DNA of 53,602 bases from Paludibacteraceae bacterium. Its GTDB lineage: Bacteria > Bacteroidota > Bacteroidia > Bacteroidales > Paludibacteraceae. The position numbers and the translations under genes were made by a program. Positions 25,197 to 33,468 of the stretch are shown here, piece by piece. The stretch spans positions 1 to 53,602 of the forward strand of contig JAFUEI010000025.1 of the NCBI GenBank assembly GCA_017464025.1. The letters are read 5' to 3'. Numbering within the stretch: the first letter of the stretch is position 1; each line of letters starts with the position of its first letter. A model generated the notes under the pieces. It saw only the letters and a list, made by a program, of their open reading frames with translations, was not told the DNA's origin and ran no database searches.

Positions 25197-26266
25197 AAAA
25201 CACTCCTTTTACAGACATCCACATCGCGTTGGGTGCCAAGATGCATGAATTTGCAGGTTTCAACATGCCTATCGAATATCCGACCGGCATCACGCAGGAG
25301 CATCTTTGCGTGCGTAGCGGCGTCGGCGTGTTTGACGTGAGCCACATGGGCGAATTCTGGGTAAAAGGCGAGCGCGCGCTTGACCTGCTTCAGTATATCA
25401 CCACCAACGATGTGAGCAAACTTGATGCCGGCAAAGCCCAATATACTTGCTTCCCTAACGGGAAAGGCGGCATCGTGGACGACCTCATTATATACAAGTA
25501 CTCTACCACCAAGTACCTGCTTGTGGTCAATGCTTCCAATATTGACAAAGACTGGCAGTGGGTCAACCAGCAGAACGAGCGCTTCGGCTGCAAACTGGAG
25601 AATGCAAGCGACCGTATGGCCCAACTGGCCGTACAGGGTCCGAAGGCAACCGAGATGCTGCAGAAACTGACCGACCTTGACTTATCGTCCATTCCGTACT
25701 ATTCGTTCCGCGAGTGGCGTTTTGCCGGCGTTGAGCCCGTGATAATCAGCAATACAGGCTATACGGGTGCAGGCGGATTCGAACTATATTTCTATCCTGA
25801 GCATGGCAAACAAATATGGGATGCCCTCTTTGAGGTAGGCAAAGAGTATGGTCTGCAACCCATCGGCCTCGGTGCCCGCGATTCGCTGCGTTTGGAAAAG
25901 TGGTATTGCCTCTATGGCAACGACATAGACGACACGACATCACCTATTGAGGCCGGTCTGGGCTGGATTACCAAGTTTGTTGATGGCAAAGACTTTATCG
26001 ACAAAGCATTCCTGATGCAGCAGAAAGCGGAAGGAGTGAAACGCAAATTGGTGCACTTCCAACTGACAGAACGCGGCATTCCGCGCCACGGCTACGAACT
26101 GTGCACCCCTGCGGGCGAATCCATCGGGCACGTGACATCCGGCATCATGCTTCCCGGCACGCGCACCGGTATCGGCATGGGCTATGTGAAAGCCGAATAT
26201 GCCAAGAAGGGCAACACTATCTGCGTTAATATCCGCGAGAAACTCATTCCCGCCGAGATTGTATAA
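25190..26266 (+). CDS. gcvT: Glycine cleavage system T protein (aminomethyltransferase)
   Basis: A 358-residue enzyme that transfers the methylene group from aminomethyl-lipoyl H protein to tetrahydrofolate, releasing ammonia. [26 protein letters not shown], the folate-binding Asp region [21 protein letters not shown] and [12 protein letters not shown] are conserved. Other gcv genes (H and P) are not in this window. It starts inside pepT (7-bp overlap) and is followed by a strong terminator. Confidence 0.96.
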   Translation: MLKNTPFTDIHIALGAKMHEFAGFNMPIEYPTGITQEHLCVRSGVGVFDVSHMGEFWVKGERALDLLQYITTNDVSKLDAGKAQYTCFPNGKGGIVDDLIIYKYSTTKYLLVVNASNIDKDWQWVNQQNERFGCKLENASDRMAQLAVQGPKATEMLQKLTDLDLSSIPYYSFREWRFAGVEPVIISNTGYTGAGGFELYFYPEHGKQIWDALFEVGKEYGLQPIGLGARDSLRLEKWYCLYGNDIDDTTSPIEAGLGWITKFVDGKDFIDKAFLMQQKAEGVKRKLVHFQLTERGIPRHGYELCTPAGESIGHVTSGIMLPGTRTGIGMGYVKAEYAKKGNTICVNIREKLIPAEIV

Positions 26267-26286
26267 CCTGCGATACCGGCTTGCGG

Positions 26287-26335
26287 AAAACGCTCATGAG
26301 GGTCGTTCCTCTCAGGACCTCCTCATGAGCGTTTT
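26287..26335 (+). terminator. Terminator after gcvT
   Basis: AAAACGCTCATGAGG (26287-26301) pairs perfectly over 15 bp with CCTCATGAGCGTTTT (26321-26335) around a 19-nt loop. The A/T ends could serve either direction. Confidence 0.88.
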
Positions 26336-26356
26336 GTATAGCCCTATCCGGCCGTA

Positions 26357-26387
26357 TTGGATATTTACAAAAAAAGCTGTAACTTTG
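26357..26387 (+). promoter_or_regulatory. Promoter of the iron-sulfur redox operon
   Basis: TTG at 26357-26359, a 20-bp spacer and TAACTTTG at 26380-26387. Five tightly packed genes (26414-32342) follow with no further clear promoter or terminator, so this probably drives the membrane ferredoxin, aldo-keto reductase, hemerythrin-LuxR regulator, tilS and aroE. Confidence 0.8.
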
Positions 26388-26413
26388 CAGCATATTTTCA
26401 GGATACAGACCCT

Positions 26414-27913
26414 ATGCTTCGGAAAATACGCATCCTATTGGCAACGGTGATATTTACGCTCGTCACCCTGCTATTCCTTGGTACGGGCTGGGCATTTGTG
26501 CGATATATTGCCTGGACCGCAAAAATACAGTTCCTTCCTGCCCTGCTTGCCCTCAACTACGCTGTACTGGCCGTTTTAGTGACAGTCACACTGGTGTTCG
26601 GACGCATCTATTGCAGCATTGTCTGCCCGTTAGGCATCATGCAGGACGTTTTTGCATGGCTCGGGCGACAAAAACGGCTAAAGCCCTTAGGAAAACCTAA
26701 CCGGTACGGTCACTCACCCGAGAAGCGCCTGCTGCGCTATACAGTGCTCTGCGTGTTTGTTGTCTGCCTGCTGGCAGGTTTTGCTCCACTGACGACCCTG
26801 CTTGCCCCCTATTCGGCCTATGGGCGTATTGTAAGCAATTTGCTGCGACCGCTGACGGACCTATTGCTCAACGGTGCCGCCTCCATAGAAAGCCACTACG
26901 ACAGTTATGTATTTCAGACGGCGGACGTATGGATGCGCAGCGTCACCACATTTGTCATTGCCCTGCTGACGTTTGTCGGCATCGGCCTGCTGGCCTGGCG
27001 CAACGGACGCACATGGTGCAACACGGTATGCCCTGTAGGTACCCTACTGAGTTTCTTCTCACGCTTCTCCCTCTTGAAGATACAGTTTGACAAAGACAAG
27101 TGCAAGAACTGCTCGCGCTGCGAGAAGAACTGCAAAACGGCGGCCATCGACTTCAAAGCAGGCACGGTGGACTACTCGCGCTGCGTAGTTTGCGGTGATT
27201 GTATAGAGGAGTGCAAGTTTGGTGCCTTGTCTTACAAAGCATCTTGGAAATCATCCAAGACAGGAGAGCCGGCCGGCTCTTCTGCAGAACCTTCGCGCCG
27301 CGCCTTCCTTACGGGGTCGGCCTTGGCGGTTGGCAGTATAGCCATGGCCCAGACCAAGATGAAGGTGGACGGCGGTCTGGCCGTACTGGAAGAGAAGAAA
27401 GTGCCACACCGTGAGACACCGCTCACCCCTCCCGGATCTGTCAGCGGCAAGAATATGCAGCGCCACTGCACCGCGTGCCAACTATGCGTGAGCGTCTGCC
27501 CGAACAATGTTCTCCGGCCAAGCACCGACCCGTTGCATCTGATGCAACCTGTCATGTCGTTTGAGCGTGGTTGGTGCCGCCCTGAATGCACCCGTTGCAG
27601 CGAAGTGTGTCCCACAAGTGCCATCCGGCCTGTCACCCGTGAGGAGAAAACGGCTATTCATGCCGGACATGCGGTGTGGATACAGCAGAACTGCATTCCT
27701 GTCACCAACGGGGATGAATGCGGCAACTGCGCCCGCCACTGCCCTGCATGGGCTATCCACATGGTGGAGACCAACATCAATGGCAAGACTGTTCGCGTAC
27801 CGTCTATCGATCCTGAGCGCTGCATCGGCTGCGGATCCTGCGAATATATCTGCCCTGCTCGCCCATTCAGCGCCATCTACGTGGAAGGCAACAAGATGCA
27901 TCGCATTGACTGA
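26414..27913 (+). CDS. NapH/NapG-like membrane polyferredoxin fusion
   Basis: A 499-residue iron-sulfur membrane protein. Residues 1-220 carry about four to five helices with the paired motifs YCSIVCPLG and WCNTVCPVG typical of NapH/NosR-like quinol-linked ferredoxins. Two [4Fe-4S] motifs follow (CKNCSRCEKNC and CVVCGDCIEEC). Then comes an internal twin-arginine-like stretch SRRAFLTGSALAVGSIAMA (from residue 294) and a NapG-like ferredoxin part with four more Cys clusters (CTACQLCVSVC, CTRCSEVC, CGNCARHC, CIGCGSCEYIC). It looks like a NapH-NapG fusion moving electrons between the membrane quinone pool and a periplasmic or cytoplasmic partner. No nitrate reductase is nearby. The start at 26414 is fixed by the promoter. 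Confidence 0.85.
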   Translation: MLRKIRILLATVIFTLVTLLFLGTGWAFVRYIAWTAKIQFLPALLALNYAVLAVLVTVTLVFGRIYCSIVCPLGIMQDVFAWLGRQKRLKPLGKPNRYGHSPEKRLLRYTVLCVFVVCLLAGFAPLTTLLAPYSAYGRIVSNLLRPLTDLLLNGAASIESHYDSYVFQTADVWMRSVTTFVIALLTFVGIGLLAWRNGRTWCNTVCPVGTLLSFFSRFSLLKIQFDKDKCKNCSRCEKNCKTAAIDFKAGTVDYSRCVVCGDCIEECKFGALSYKASWKSSKTGEPAGSSAEPSRRAFLTGSALAVGSIAMAQTKMKVDGGLAVLEEKKVPHRETPLTPPGSVSGKNMQRHCTACQLCVSVCPNNVLRPSTDPLHLMQPVMSFERGWCRPECTRCSEVCPTSAIRPVTREEKTAIHAGHAVWIQQNCIPVTNGDECGNCARHCPAWAIHMVETNINGKTVRVPSIDPERCIGCGSCEYICPARPFSAIYVEGNKMHRID

Positions 27914-27958
27914 CAACAGAAGTATTAGCAAGTTAAGTTATAACCCAGAAACAGAAGC

Positions 27959-29371
27959 ATGAACCGACGTCAATTCATAAAGAATAGTGCCGGAGCCGTT
28001 GCAGCCACCAGCATAGTGCTCAGTGCCTGTCGCCGCACATCCGCCGATGGTAACCGCCGGAGCACCGAACCGACCACCGAACCTGCCGGCACCATGACCC
28101 TGCGCCGCAACCACAACACAGGTGATGAAGTATCACTTTTGGGATTCGGTATGATGCGCCTGCCCGTTATGGAGGGAGGCACGGCACGCGAGAATCCCGA
28201 CTCCCCCATAGATCAGGAAGTCGTCAACGAGATGGTGGATTATGCCTTGGCTCACGGAGTCAACTTCTTTGACACCAGTCCTGCCTACTGCCAGGGACTT
28301 TCAGAACGTAGTACAGGTATCGCCCTCAAGCGCCATCCGCGCAATGCGTATTTCATCTCCACCAAACTGAGCAACTTCTCCCCCGAGACATGGCCGGCCG
28401 AGGAGTCAAAAGCGATGTTTGAGCATTCGCTCAGCGAACTGCAGACCGACTATGTGGACTACTTGCTGATGCACGGCATCGGCTTGGGCGGAGGCGGCAA
28501 GGATGCCATGGAAGCTTTCCACGGGCGCTATATCAACAACGGCCTACTTGACTGGCTGGTCGAACAGAAGAAAGCAGGTAGAATACGCAACCTCGGCTTC
28601 TCGTTCCATGGCGACCGCAACGTGCTGGACAAAGTGCTCCGCTGGCATGACGAGGGACGCTACCACTGGGACTTCGCCCTGATAGAGCTCAACTATTTAG
28701 ATTGGAACTACGCCCGCGAAATCAATCCGCGCAACGTGAACGCCTCGCTGTTGTACGAAGAGTTTTACAGCCGCCACATTCCGCTCCTTGTGATGGAGCC
28801 CCTTTTAGGCGGCCGTCTGGCCAAACAGCCCGATGCCATCATGCGCAAGTTGCAGAACCGTCGCCCCGGCAGCAGCAGTGCCGAATGGGCTTTTCGTTTT
28901 GCGGGAACCAAAGAGGGCATTCTGAGCGTACTTAGCGGCATGACCTACATGGAACATCTGCAGGAGAACGTGCGCACCTACTCGCCTCTCGAACCTCTCA
29001 ACGATGACGAAGAGCGCTTCCTGCTCGGCATTGCCGAGGAAATATGCAGCATGAAGGCTATTCCGTGCACCGCCTGCAACTACTGCATGCCCTGCCCTTA
29101 CGGTCTTAACATCCCCGCCATATTCAGTCATTACAACCAGTGTCTTTCAGAAGAACGTATGCCGCATGAAAGCAACGAGCAGCGCGAGTACAGGCGTCTC
29201 AAACGAGCTTTTCTGGTAGGCTATGACCGCAGTGTGCCCCGCTTGAGACAGGCCGACCACTGCATCGGCTGCAACCACTGCGTCTCCCATTGCCCCCAGC
29301 GGATAGACATCCCAAAAGAGATGATGCATATCAACAGCTTTGTGGAACGACTGAAGCAAACCGGCGAGTAA
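27959..29371 (+). CDS. Aldo-keto reductase with Tat/lipobox signal and ferredoxin domain
   Basis: A 470-residue protein. The N-terminus has a twin-arginine motif (NRRQFIKN) and a lipobox-like LSAC at residues 21-24. The aldo-keto reductase barrel spans about 50-350 with FFDTSPAYCQG (catalytic Asp/Tyr region), STKLSN (Lys) and LLMHGIG (His). The C-terminus binds two [4Fe-4S] clusters: CTACNYCMPCPYG and CIGCNHCVSHCP. Such ferredoxin-tailed reductases are common in anaerobes and of unknown substrate. Export by Tat after cofactor loading and lipid anchoring is inferred. It sits 45 bp after the polyferredoxin, a likely electron partner. Confidence 0.87.
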   Translation: MNRRQFIKNSAGAVAATSIVLSACRRTSADGNRRSTEPTTEPAGTMTLRRNHNTGDEVSLLGFGMMRLPVMEGGTARENPDSPIDQEVVNEMVDYALAHGVNFFDTSPAYCQGLSERSTGIALKRHPRNAYFISTKLSNFSPETWPAEESKAMFEHSLSELQTDYVDYLLMHGIGLGGGGKDAMEAFHGRYINNGLLDWLVEQKKAGRIRNLGFSFHGDRNVLDKVLRWHDEGRYHWDFALIELNYLDWNYAREINPRNVNASLLYEEFYSRHIPLLVMEPLLGGRLAKQPDAIMRKLQNRRPGSSSAEWAFRFAGTKEGILSVLSGMTYMEHLQENVRTYSPLEPLNDDEERFLLGIAEEICSMKAIPCTACNYCMPCPYGLNIPAIFSHYNQCLSEERMPHESNEQREYRRLKRAFLVGYDRSVPRLRQADHCIGCNHCVSHCPQRIDIPKEMMHINSFVERLKQTGE

Positions 29372-29401
29372 CCAACACAGAACTTCCAACCTATCAAACA
29401 A

Positions 29402-30346
29402 ATGTACACCTATAACGACAAGATGGCCGACCTGATGAGTTCGGATCCGCATGCCCTGCAAATCATCTCGCGCTTCCGCCTGCCTCTCGGCGTGGGCGAC
29501 AAAACCATTCAGGATGTATGCCGCGAGAACAACGTGCACACTTCCACGTTTCTTACCCTTGTCAATTACAAGCCCGGTTGCGACAACTGCATCGACTACA
29601 ACGACCTATCGCTCCCCACTCTGATGGAGTATCTGCGCCAAGCGCACGCCTATTTCTTCAATTTCTCCCTTCCGATGCTCCGGCGAAAACTCATCGAAGC
29701 CATCAACTACTCCGTCAGCGACTCCAAGATTCCGATGCTCATCATCCGCTTCTTCGACGAGTACGTCAACGAAGTCTCCCTCCACATGCAGCATGAGAAC
29801 GAGCAATTGTTCCCCTATGTGGAGAAACTGCTGGAGGGCGAGAAGGGAGACGGATTCAACATCGAGATATTCGCCCATCAGCACCGAGCTGTTGACGACC
29901 AGCACATTGCCGACAAACTGACGGAACTCAAGAACCTCATAGTGAAATACTATCCGCAGACTGACGAAAACGACCTGCTCATATCAGCCTTGTCCGACCT
30001 ATTCCAAGTGGAAAGTGCTCTCGACCGCCACTGTACGTTTGAAGACGAGATTCTGCTTCCGGCTGTACGCCTGCTGGAACAACGCTATCGCAACAGCCCC
30101 GTGCGCAAAAAAAAGCAGGAGCCGACAGAAGAACTGTCCGACCGCGAAAAAGACGTCCTGGTGGAAGTGGTGAAAGGACTTAGCAACAAAGAGATTGCTG
30201 ACGTGCTGTGCATCTCCATCCACACCGTTATCTCCCACCGCAAGAACATCTCCCGCAAACTCAACATTCACTCGCCGGCCGGTCTCACCATATACGCCAT
30301 CGTGAACAATCTGGTGGACCTTGACGAATTCAAAGACAATCTGTAA
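29402..30346 (+). CDS. Hemerythrin-like (RIC/YtfE-type) LuxR-family regulator
   Basis: A 314-residue one-component regulator. Residues 1-60 resemble the ScdA_N/DUF542 domain of RIC proteins but the usual CCGG motif reads LGVG. Residues 75-225 form a hemerythrin-like four-helix bundle; His82, His128, Glu132, His159, His210 and Glu214 reproduce the ligand pattern and spacing of the E. coli YtfE di-iron site (two H-x3-E pairs). Residues 245-300 are a LuxR/GerE helix-turn-helix (LSDREKDVLVEV, LSNKEIADVL, HTVISHRKNISRKL). It probably senses NO, oxygen or redox state through di-iron and controls transcription. It lies 30 bp after the iron-sulfur reductase gene, and its TAA overlaps the tilS ATG by one base. 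Confidence 0.85.
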   Translation: MYTYNDKMADLMSSDPHALQIISRFRLPLGVGDKTIQDVCRENNVHTSTFLTLVNYKPGCDNCIDYNDLSLPTLMEYLRQAHAYFFNFSLPMLRRKLIEAINYSVSDSKIPMLIIRFFDEYVNEVSLHMQHENEQLFPYVEKLLEGEKGDGFNIEIFAHQHRAVDDQHIADKLTELKNLIVKYYPQTDENDLLISALSDLFQVESALDRHCTFEDEILLPAVRLLEQRYRNSPVRKKKQEPTEELSDREKDVLVEVVKGLSNKEIADVLCISIHTVISHRKNISRKLNIHSPAGLTIYAIVNNLVDLDEFKDNL

Positions 30347-31623
30347 TGCACAAGCGCGTAGCGCATTATATTGAGTCGAACCAATTGCTTACTCCCGACA
30401 GCCATGTGCTCACGGCTCTCAGCGGAGGAGCAGATTCCGTGGCTCTGCTGGCCATATTGTGCCGGTTGGGTTATCATTGCATTGCCGCCCATTGCAACTT
30501 CCAACTGCGCGGCGAAGAGTCTGATCGTGACGAGCAGTTTGTACGCCACCTCTGCCGACAAATGAACATTCCTCTTCATGTACAAAGCTTCAACACCCGC
30601 GCCTATGCGGCTGAAAAGAGCATCTCTATTGAGATGGCCGCACGCGAACTGCGCTATGACTGGTTCGAGCGGTTGCGTCTTGAGACGGGATGCGATGCCA
30701 TTGCCGTCGCCCACCACAAGAACGACCAGGCGGAAACACTTCTTCTCAACCTGATGCGCGGCACTGGTTTGCGCGGGTTGTGCGGCATGCAGGCCCGCAA
30801 CGGACACATCATCCGCCCTCTGCTTTGCTCCCGCCGCGATGAGATAGATGCATGGCTCACCCTCAACCGTCTCCCGCATATCGAGGACTCCACCAACACC
30901 GACACATCGTTCCGGCGAAACGCCATCCGTGCCCGGTTACGGGACTGCACGGAAGCCGAAATAGACAACATGGCCGCACTCGCCAAGCGCATGCAGGGCT
31001 ATCGCCGTCTTGTGGAAGAGTACACTGCCCCCCTGCGCCATCCAGCAGCCATCAGCATTCCCCGGCTTATGCAGTCAGCAGCCCCCGACACCCTCCTCTA
31101 CGAACTGCTGCGTGACTACGACTTCACGCAGACGGACGAGATATTCCGCAGTCTCACGGGCGAGTCAGGCAGACGCTTCTTCTCATCCACACACATGGCC
31201 GTCAAAGACCGTGACGAACTGCTGATTCTGCCGCTGTGCGACGGCGAAAGTAGTACTCCGACCATCTCAACCGCCATTCGCAGCACGACACCTTCCATTT
31301 CTTATCCGCCTGCCGATGCGCCCACCCTTTTTGCCGACCAACAGATTCTCAGCCGGAAACTTACTCTCCGACATTGGCAGGAAGGTGACTGGTTCTGTCC
31401 CATCGGCATGCACGGCAAGCGGAAGAAACTATCCGACTTCTTCACCGACATTAAGTTGCCGCTCCCCGACAAAGAGAAAATATGGCTACTCTGTGCCGAC
31501 AACGACATTGTCTGGATTGTCGGTTACCGCATGGACGACCGCTTCAAGGTGCATAACGGCGCAACCGAATATGTTGAAATTACCCTGAACCCCTCTTCAT
31601 TATGCAACACTTCGGAATCATAG
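30346..31623 (+). CDS. tilS: tRNA(Ile)-lysidine synthase
   Basis: A 425-residue enzyme that converts C34 of the CAU-anticodon tRNA-Ile to lysidine, allowing AUA decoding. The PP-loop SGGADS is at residues 26-31, followed by AAHCNFQLRGEESDRDE and AVAHHKNDQAETLLLNLMRG, and RRNAIRARL; the C-terminal TilS domain includes GMHGKRKKLSDFFTD. The gene begins on the last base of the preceding stop codon and overlaps aroE by 22 bp. Essential gene placed inside an otherwise redox operon. Confidence 0.95.
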   Translation: MHKRVAHYIESNQLLTPDSHVLTALSGGADSVALLAILCRLGYHCIAAHCNFQLRGEESDRDEQFVRHLCRQMNIPLHVQSFNTRAYAAEKSISIEMAARELRYDWFERLRLETGCDAIAVAHHKNDQAETLLLNLMRGTGLRGLCGMQARNGHIIRPLLCSRRDEIDAWLTLNRLPHIEDSTNTDTSFRRNAIRARLRDCTEAEIDNMAALAKRMQGYRRLVEEYTAPLRHPAAISIPRLMQSAAPDTLLYELLRDYDFTQTDEIFRSLTGESGRRFFSSTHMAVKDRDELLILPLCDGESSTPTISTAIRSTTPSISYPPADAPTLFADQQILSRKLTLRHWQEGDWFCPIGMHGKRKKLSDFFTDIKLPLPDKEKIWLLCADNDIVWIVGYRMDDRFKVHNGATEYVEITLNPSSLCNTSES

Positions 31624-32342
31624 GCTTTCCGCTCGAACACTCCTTCTCGGCCAACTATTTCAACCGCAAGTTTGCGGAAGAACACATCGATGCCGAGTAC
31701 CGGCTCTATCCGCTGGATGATATCCGGCAGTTTCCCTGCTTATGTGAAACCCACGACTTCACAGGGCTGAATGTGACCCTGCCTTACAAAGAGCAAGTCA
31801 TCCCCTATTTAGACGAATTGGACGATACCGCCCGAAAGATTGGCGCCGTCAATGTCATCCGTTTCCGCAACGGGCGACTGCGCGGTTACAACACGGATGC
31901 ACTGGGCTTCATGGAATCGTTCGCAACGGCAGACAATCCACCTGCCGACACATCCCGCCAGGCACTTGTCTTGGGCACAGGAGGCGCTGCCAAAGCGGTG
32001 CACTACGGTCTGCGCCGATTAGGCATTGAGCCCCACTATGTCTCGCGCAGAGCGGGTACAGACTACACCTATGCCGACCTTACACAAGAAGTGGTAAACC
32101 GTCATTGTGTGGTTGTCAATTGCACGCCATTGGGGATGTATCCTGCAGTGGAGGCATACGCTCCCTTCCCCTTTGAATGGCTCACAAGCAGGCATCTGGT
32201 GTATGACGTCATCTATAATCCCGAGCAGACCCTTTTCCTGCAACAGGCCACTGCCCGCGGAGCACGTACGATGAACGGCATCGGTATGCTCTATGGCCAG
32301 GCCCGCGCCGCATGGCAGATATGGAGCGAAACCGATGCGTAG
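31602..32342 (+). CDS. aroE: Shikimate dehydrogenase
   Basis: A 246-residue enzyme reducing 3-dehydroshikimate with NADPH. The substrate pocket residues are in IGFPLEHSFSANYFN, the catalytic Lys in NVTLPYKEQV, then GAVNVI, GYNTDALGF with the catalytic Asp, the dinucleotide motif LGTGGAAKAV, VNCTPLGMYP, and GIGMLYGQA at the end. Slightly short (E. coli 272), as is usual for Bacteroidales. Last gene of the operon, followed by an inverted repeat and a new promoter. Confidence 0.95.
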   Translation: MQHFGIIGFPLEHSFSANYFNRKFAEEHIDAEYRLYPLDDIRQFPCLCETHDFTGLNVTLPYKEQVIPYLDELDDTARKIGAVNVIRFRNGRLRGYNTDALGFMESFATADNPPADTSRQALVLGTGGAAKAVHYGLRRLGIEPHYVSRRAGTDYTYADLTQEVVNRHCVVVNCTPLGMYPAVEAYAPFPFEWLTSRHLVYDVIYNPEQTLFLQQATARGARTMNGIGMLYGQARAAWQIWSETDA

Positions 32343-32366
32343 CAAGGTTGGCGGCGTTTTCCTGCA

Positions 32367-32390
32367 AATGAGCAAAATCATTTGCTCATT
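32367..32390. promoter_or_regulatory. Inverted repeat overlapping the DUF4831 promoter
   Basis: AATGAGCAAA (32367-32376) and TTTGCTCATT (32381-32390) are a perfect 10-bp inverted repeat with a 4-bp centre. The right arm contains the TTTG -33 box of the next promoter. There is no T run after it, so an operator is at least as likely as a terminator for aroE. Confidence 0.55.
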
Positions 32391-32412
32391 CGGAAAACTT
32401 GCACTACCTTTG
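32381..32412 (+). promoter_or_regulatory. Promoter of the DUF4831-DUF4835 pair
   Basis: TTTG at 32381-32384, a 20-bp spacer and TACCTTTG at 32405-32412, 22 bp before the ATG at 32434. Confidence 0.85.
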
Positions 32413-32433
32413 CAAACAAATAACACATACCTA

Positions 32434-33468
32434 ATGAAGAAGACTCTCTTTGCGTTGTTAGCACTTCTGCCCTGCATGCTTTCCGCCCAGGTGGCAGAAA
32501 ACGAAGCCGCTCTTGTATATCACCTGCCCAAGACCGTGTTGGCTTTGGAAATCGACTATACAAAAACCATCGAAACGCCCGGCCGATTCTGCCAGTATGC
32601 GGAACGTTACCTCGGCACAACGGATGCCATCACCACTCCGACCGAGTACTATGAACTCACTGCCATCCGCATCACAGCAAAGACCGAGGCTGATGAAACA
32701 CGCTCATATACGCTCCCAATCGCTCAAAAACAGATGAATGGCAATCGGTTGTTCATCAACGAGAAGGGTATCCTTGAGAGCATCAACACCCAACCTGCTG
32801 CATGCAGCAAGTGCCATAAAGACGAAGTCCGGCAGCATCACTGTGCCACATCACCCTCCGTTATTCCGCTGCTGGAGGAGCAGATGCTGGCCAATTCGGC
32901 AGGAAAGATGGCCGAAGGGGCGGCACGGCTGATATACCGCCTTCGTGAGAACAGACTCAACCTGCTGGCCGGTGATGTGGAACACCTGCCACAAGACGGC
33001 GAATCCATGAAGGCCGTTCTTCGCGAGATGCAACAGCGGGAAACACAACTCACCGAACTCTTCACAGGACACAAAGATACGCAAACAGCATCATGCACGA
33101 TATTGTATGTACCGACAGCCGATGCGACGGAAGAGGTGGTCATGCGTTTCTCGCGCTATCAAGGACCGGTACCTGCCGACGATTTGAGCGGCGAACCCCT
33201 GTTGCTCACACTCACGGCTCACAAGAAGAGCTACAAACCGCAGGAAGAAAAGCAGCAGAAACCTGTTGATGCCTACATCTATTACAACCTGCCCGGCAGC
33301 GCCGATGTTAGCATCAGCTACGACGAACGCACCATGGCAAGCCGATGGCTTCCCATTGCTCAATTCGGCATCGCCATGCCCTTGCCGGCAGAACTCTTCA
33401 ACGGGAAACAAAAGACGACCGTGGAATTCAACACACGCACCGGCGCTATCAAATCAATCGGACAATGA
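32434..33468 (+). CDS. DUF4831 family exported protein with a CXXCH motif
   Basis: A 344-residue secreted protein (signal MKKTLFALLALLPCMLSAQ). The overall pattern, starting with ALVYHLPKTVLALEIDYTKT and RFCQYAERYLGT, matches DUF4831, an uncharacterised Bacteroidota family. At residues 124-128 it has CSKCH, a c-type heme attachment signature, closely followed by HHC at 135-137. Whether heme, metal or nothing is bound is unknown. The C-terminal part is beta-rich with an extended VDAYIYYNLPG region. It overlaps the next gene by 4 bp, so the two products probably act together. Confidence 0.78.
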   Translation: MKKTLFALLALLPCMLSAQVAENEAALVYHLPKTVLALEIDYTKTIETPGRFCQYAERYLGTTDAITTPTEYYELTAIRITAKTEADETRSYTLPIAQKQMNGNRLFINEKGILESINTQPAACSKCHKDEVRQHHCATSPSVIPLLEEQMLANSAGKMAEGAARLIYRLRENRLNLLAGDVEHLPQDGESMKAVLREMQQRETQLTELFTGHKDTQTASCTILYVPTADATEEVVMRFSRYQGPVPADDLSGEPLLLTLTAHKKSYKPQEEKQQKPVDAYIYYNLPGSADVSISYDERTMASRWLPIAQFGIAMPLPAELFNGKQKTTVEFNTRTGAIKSIGQ

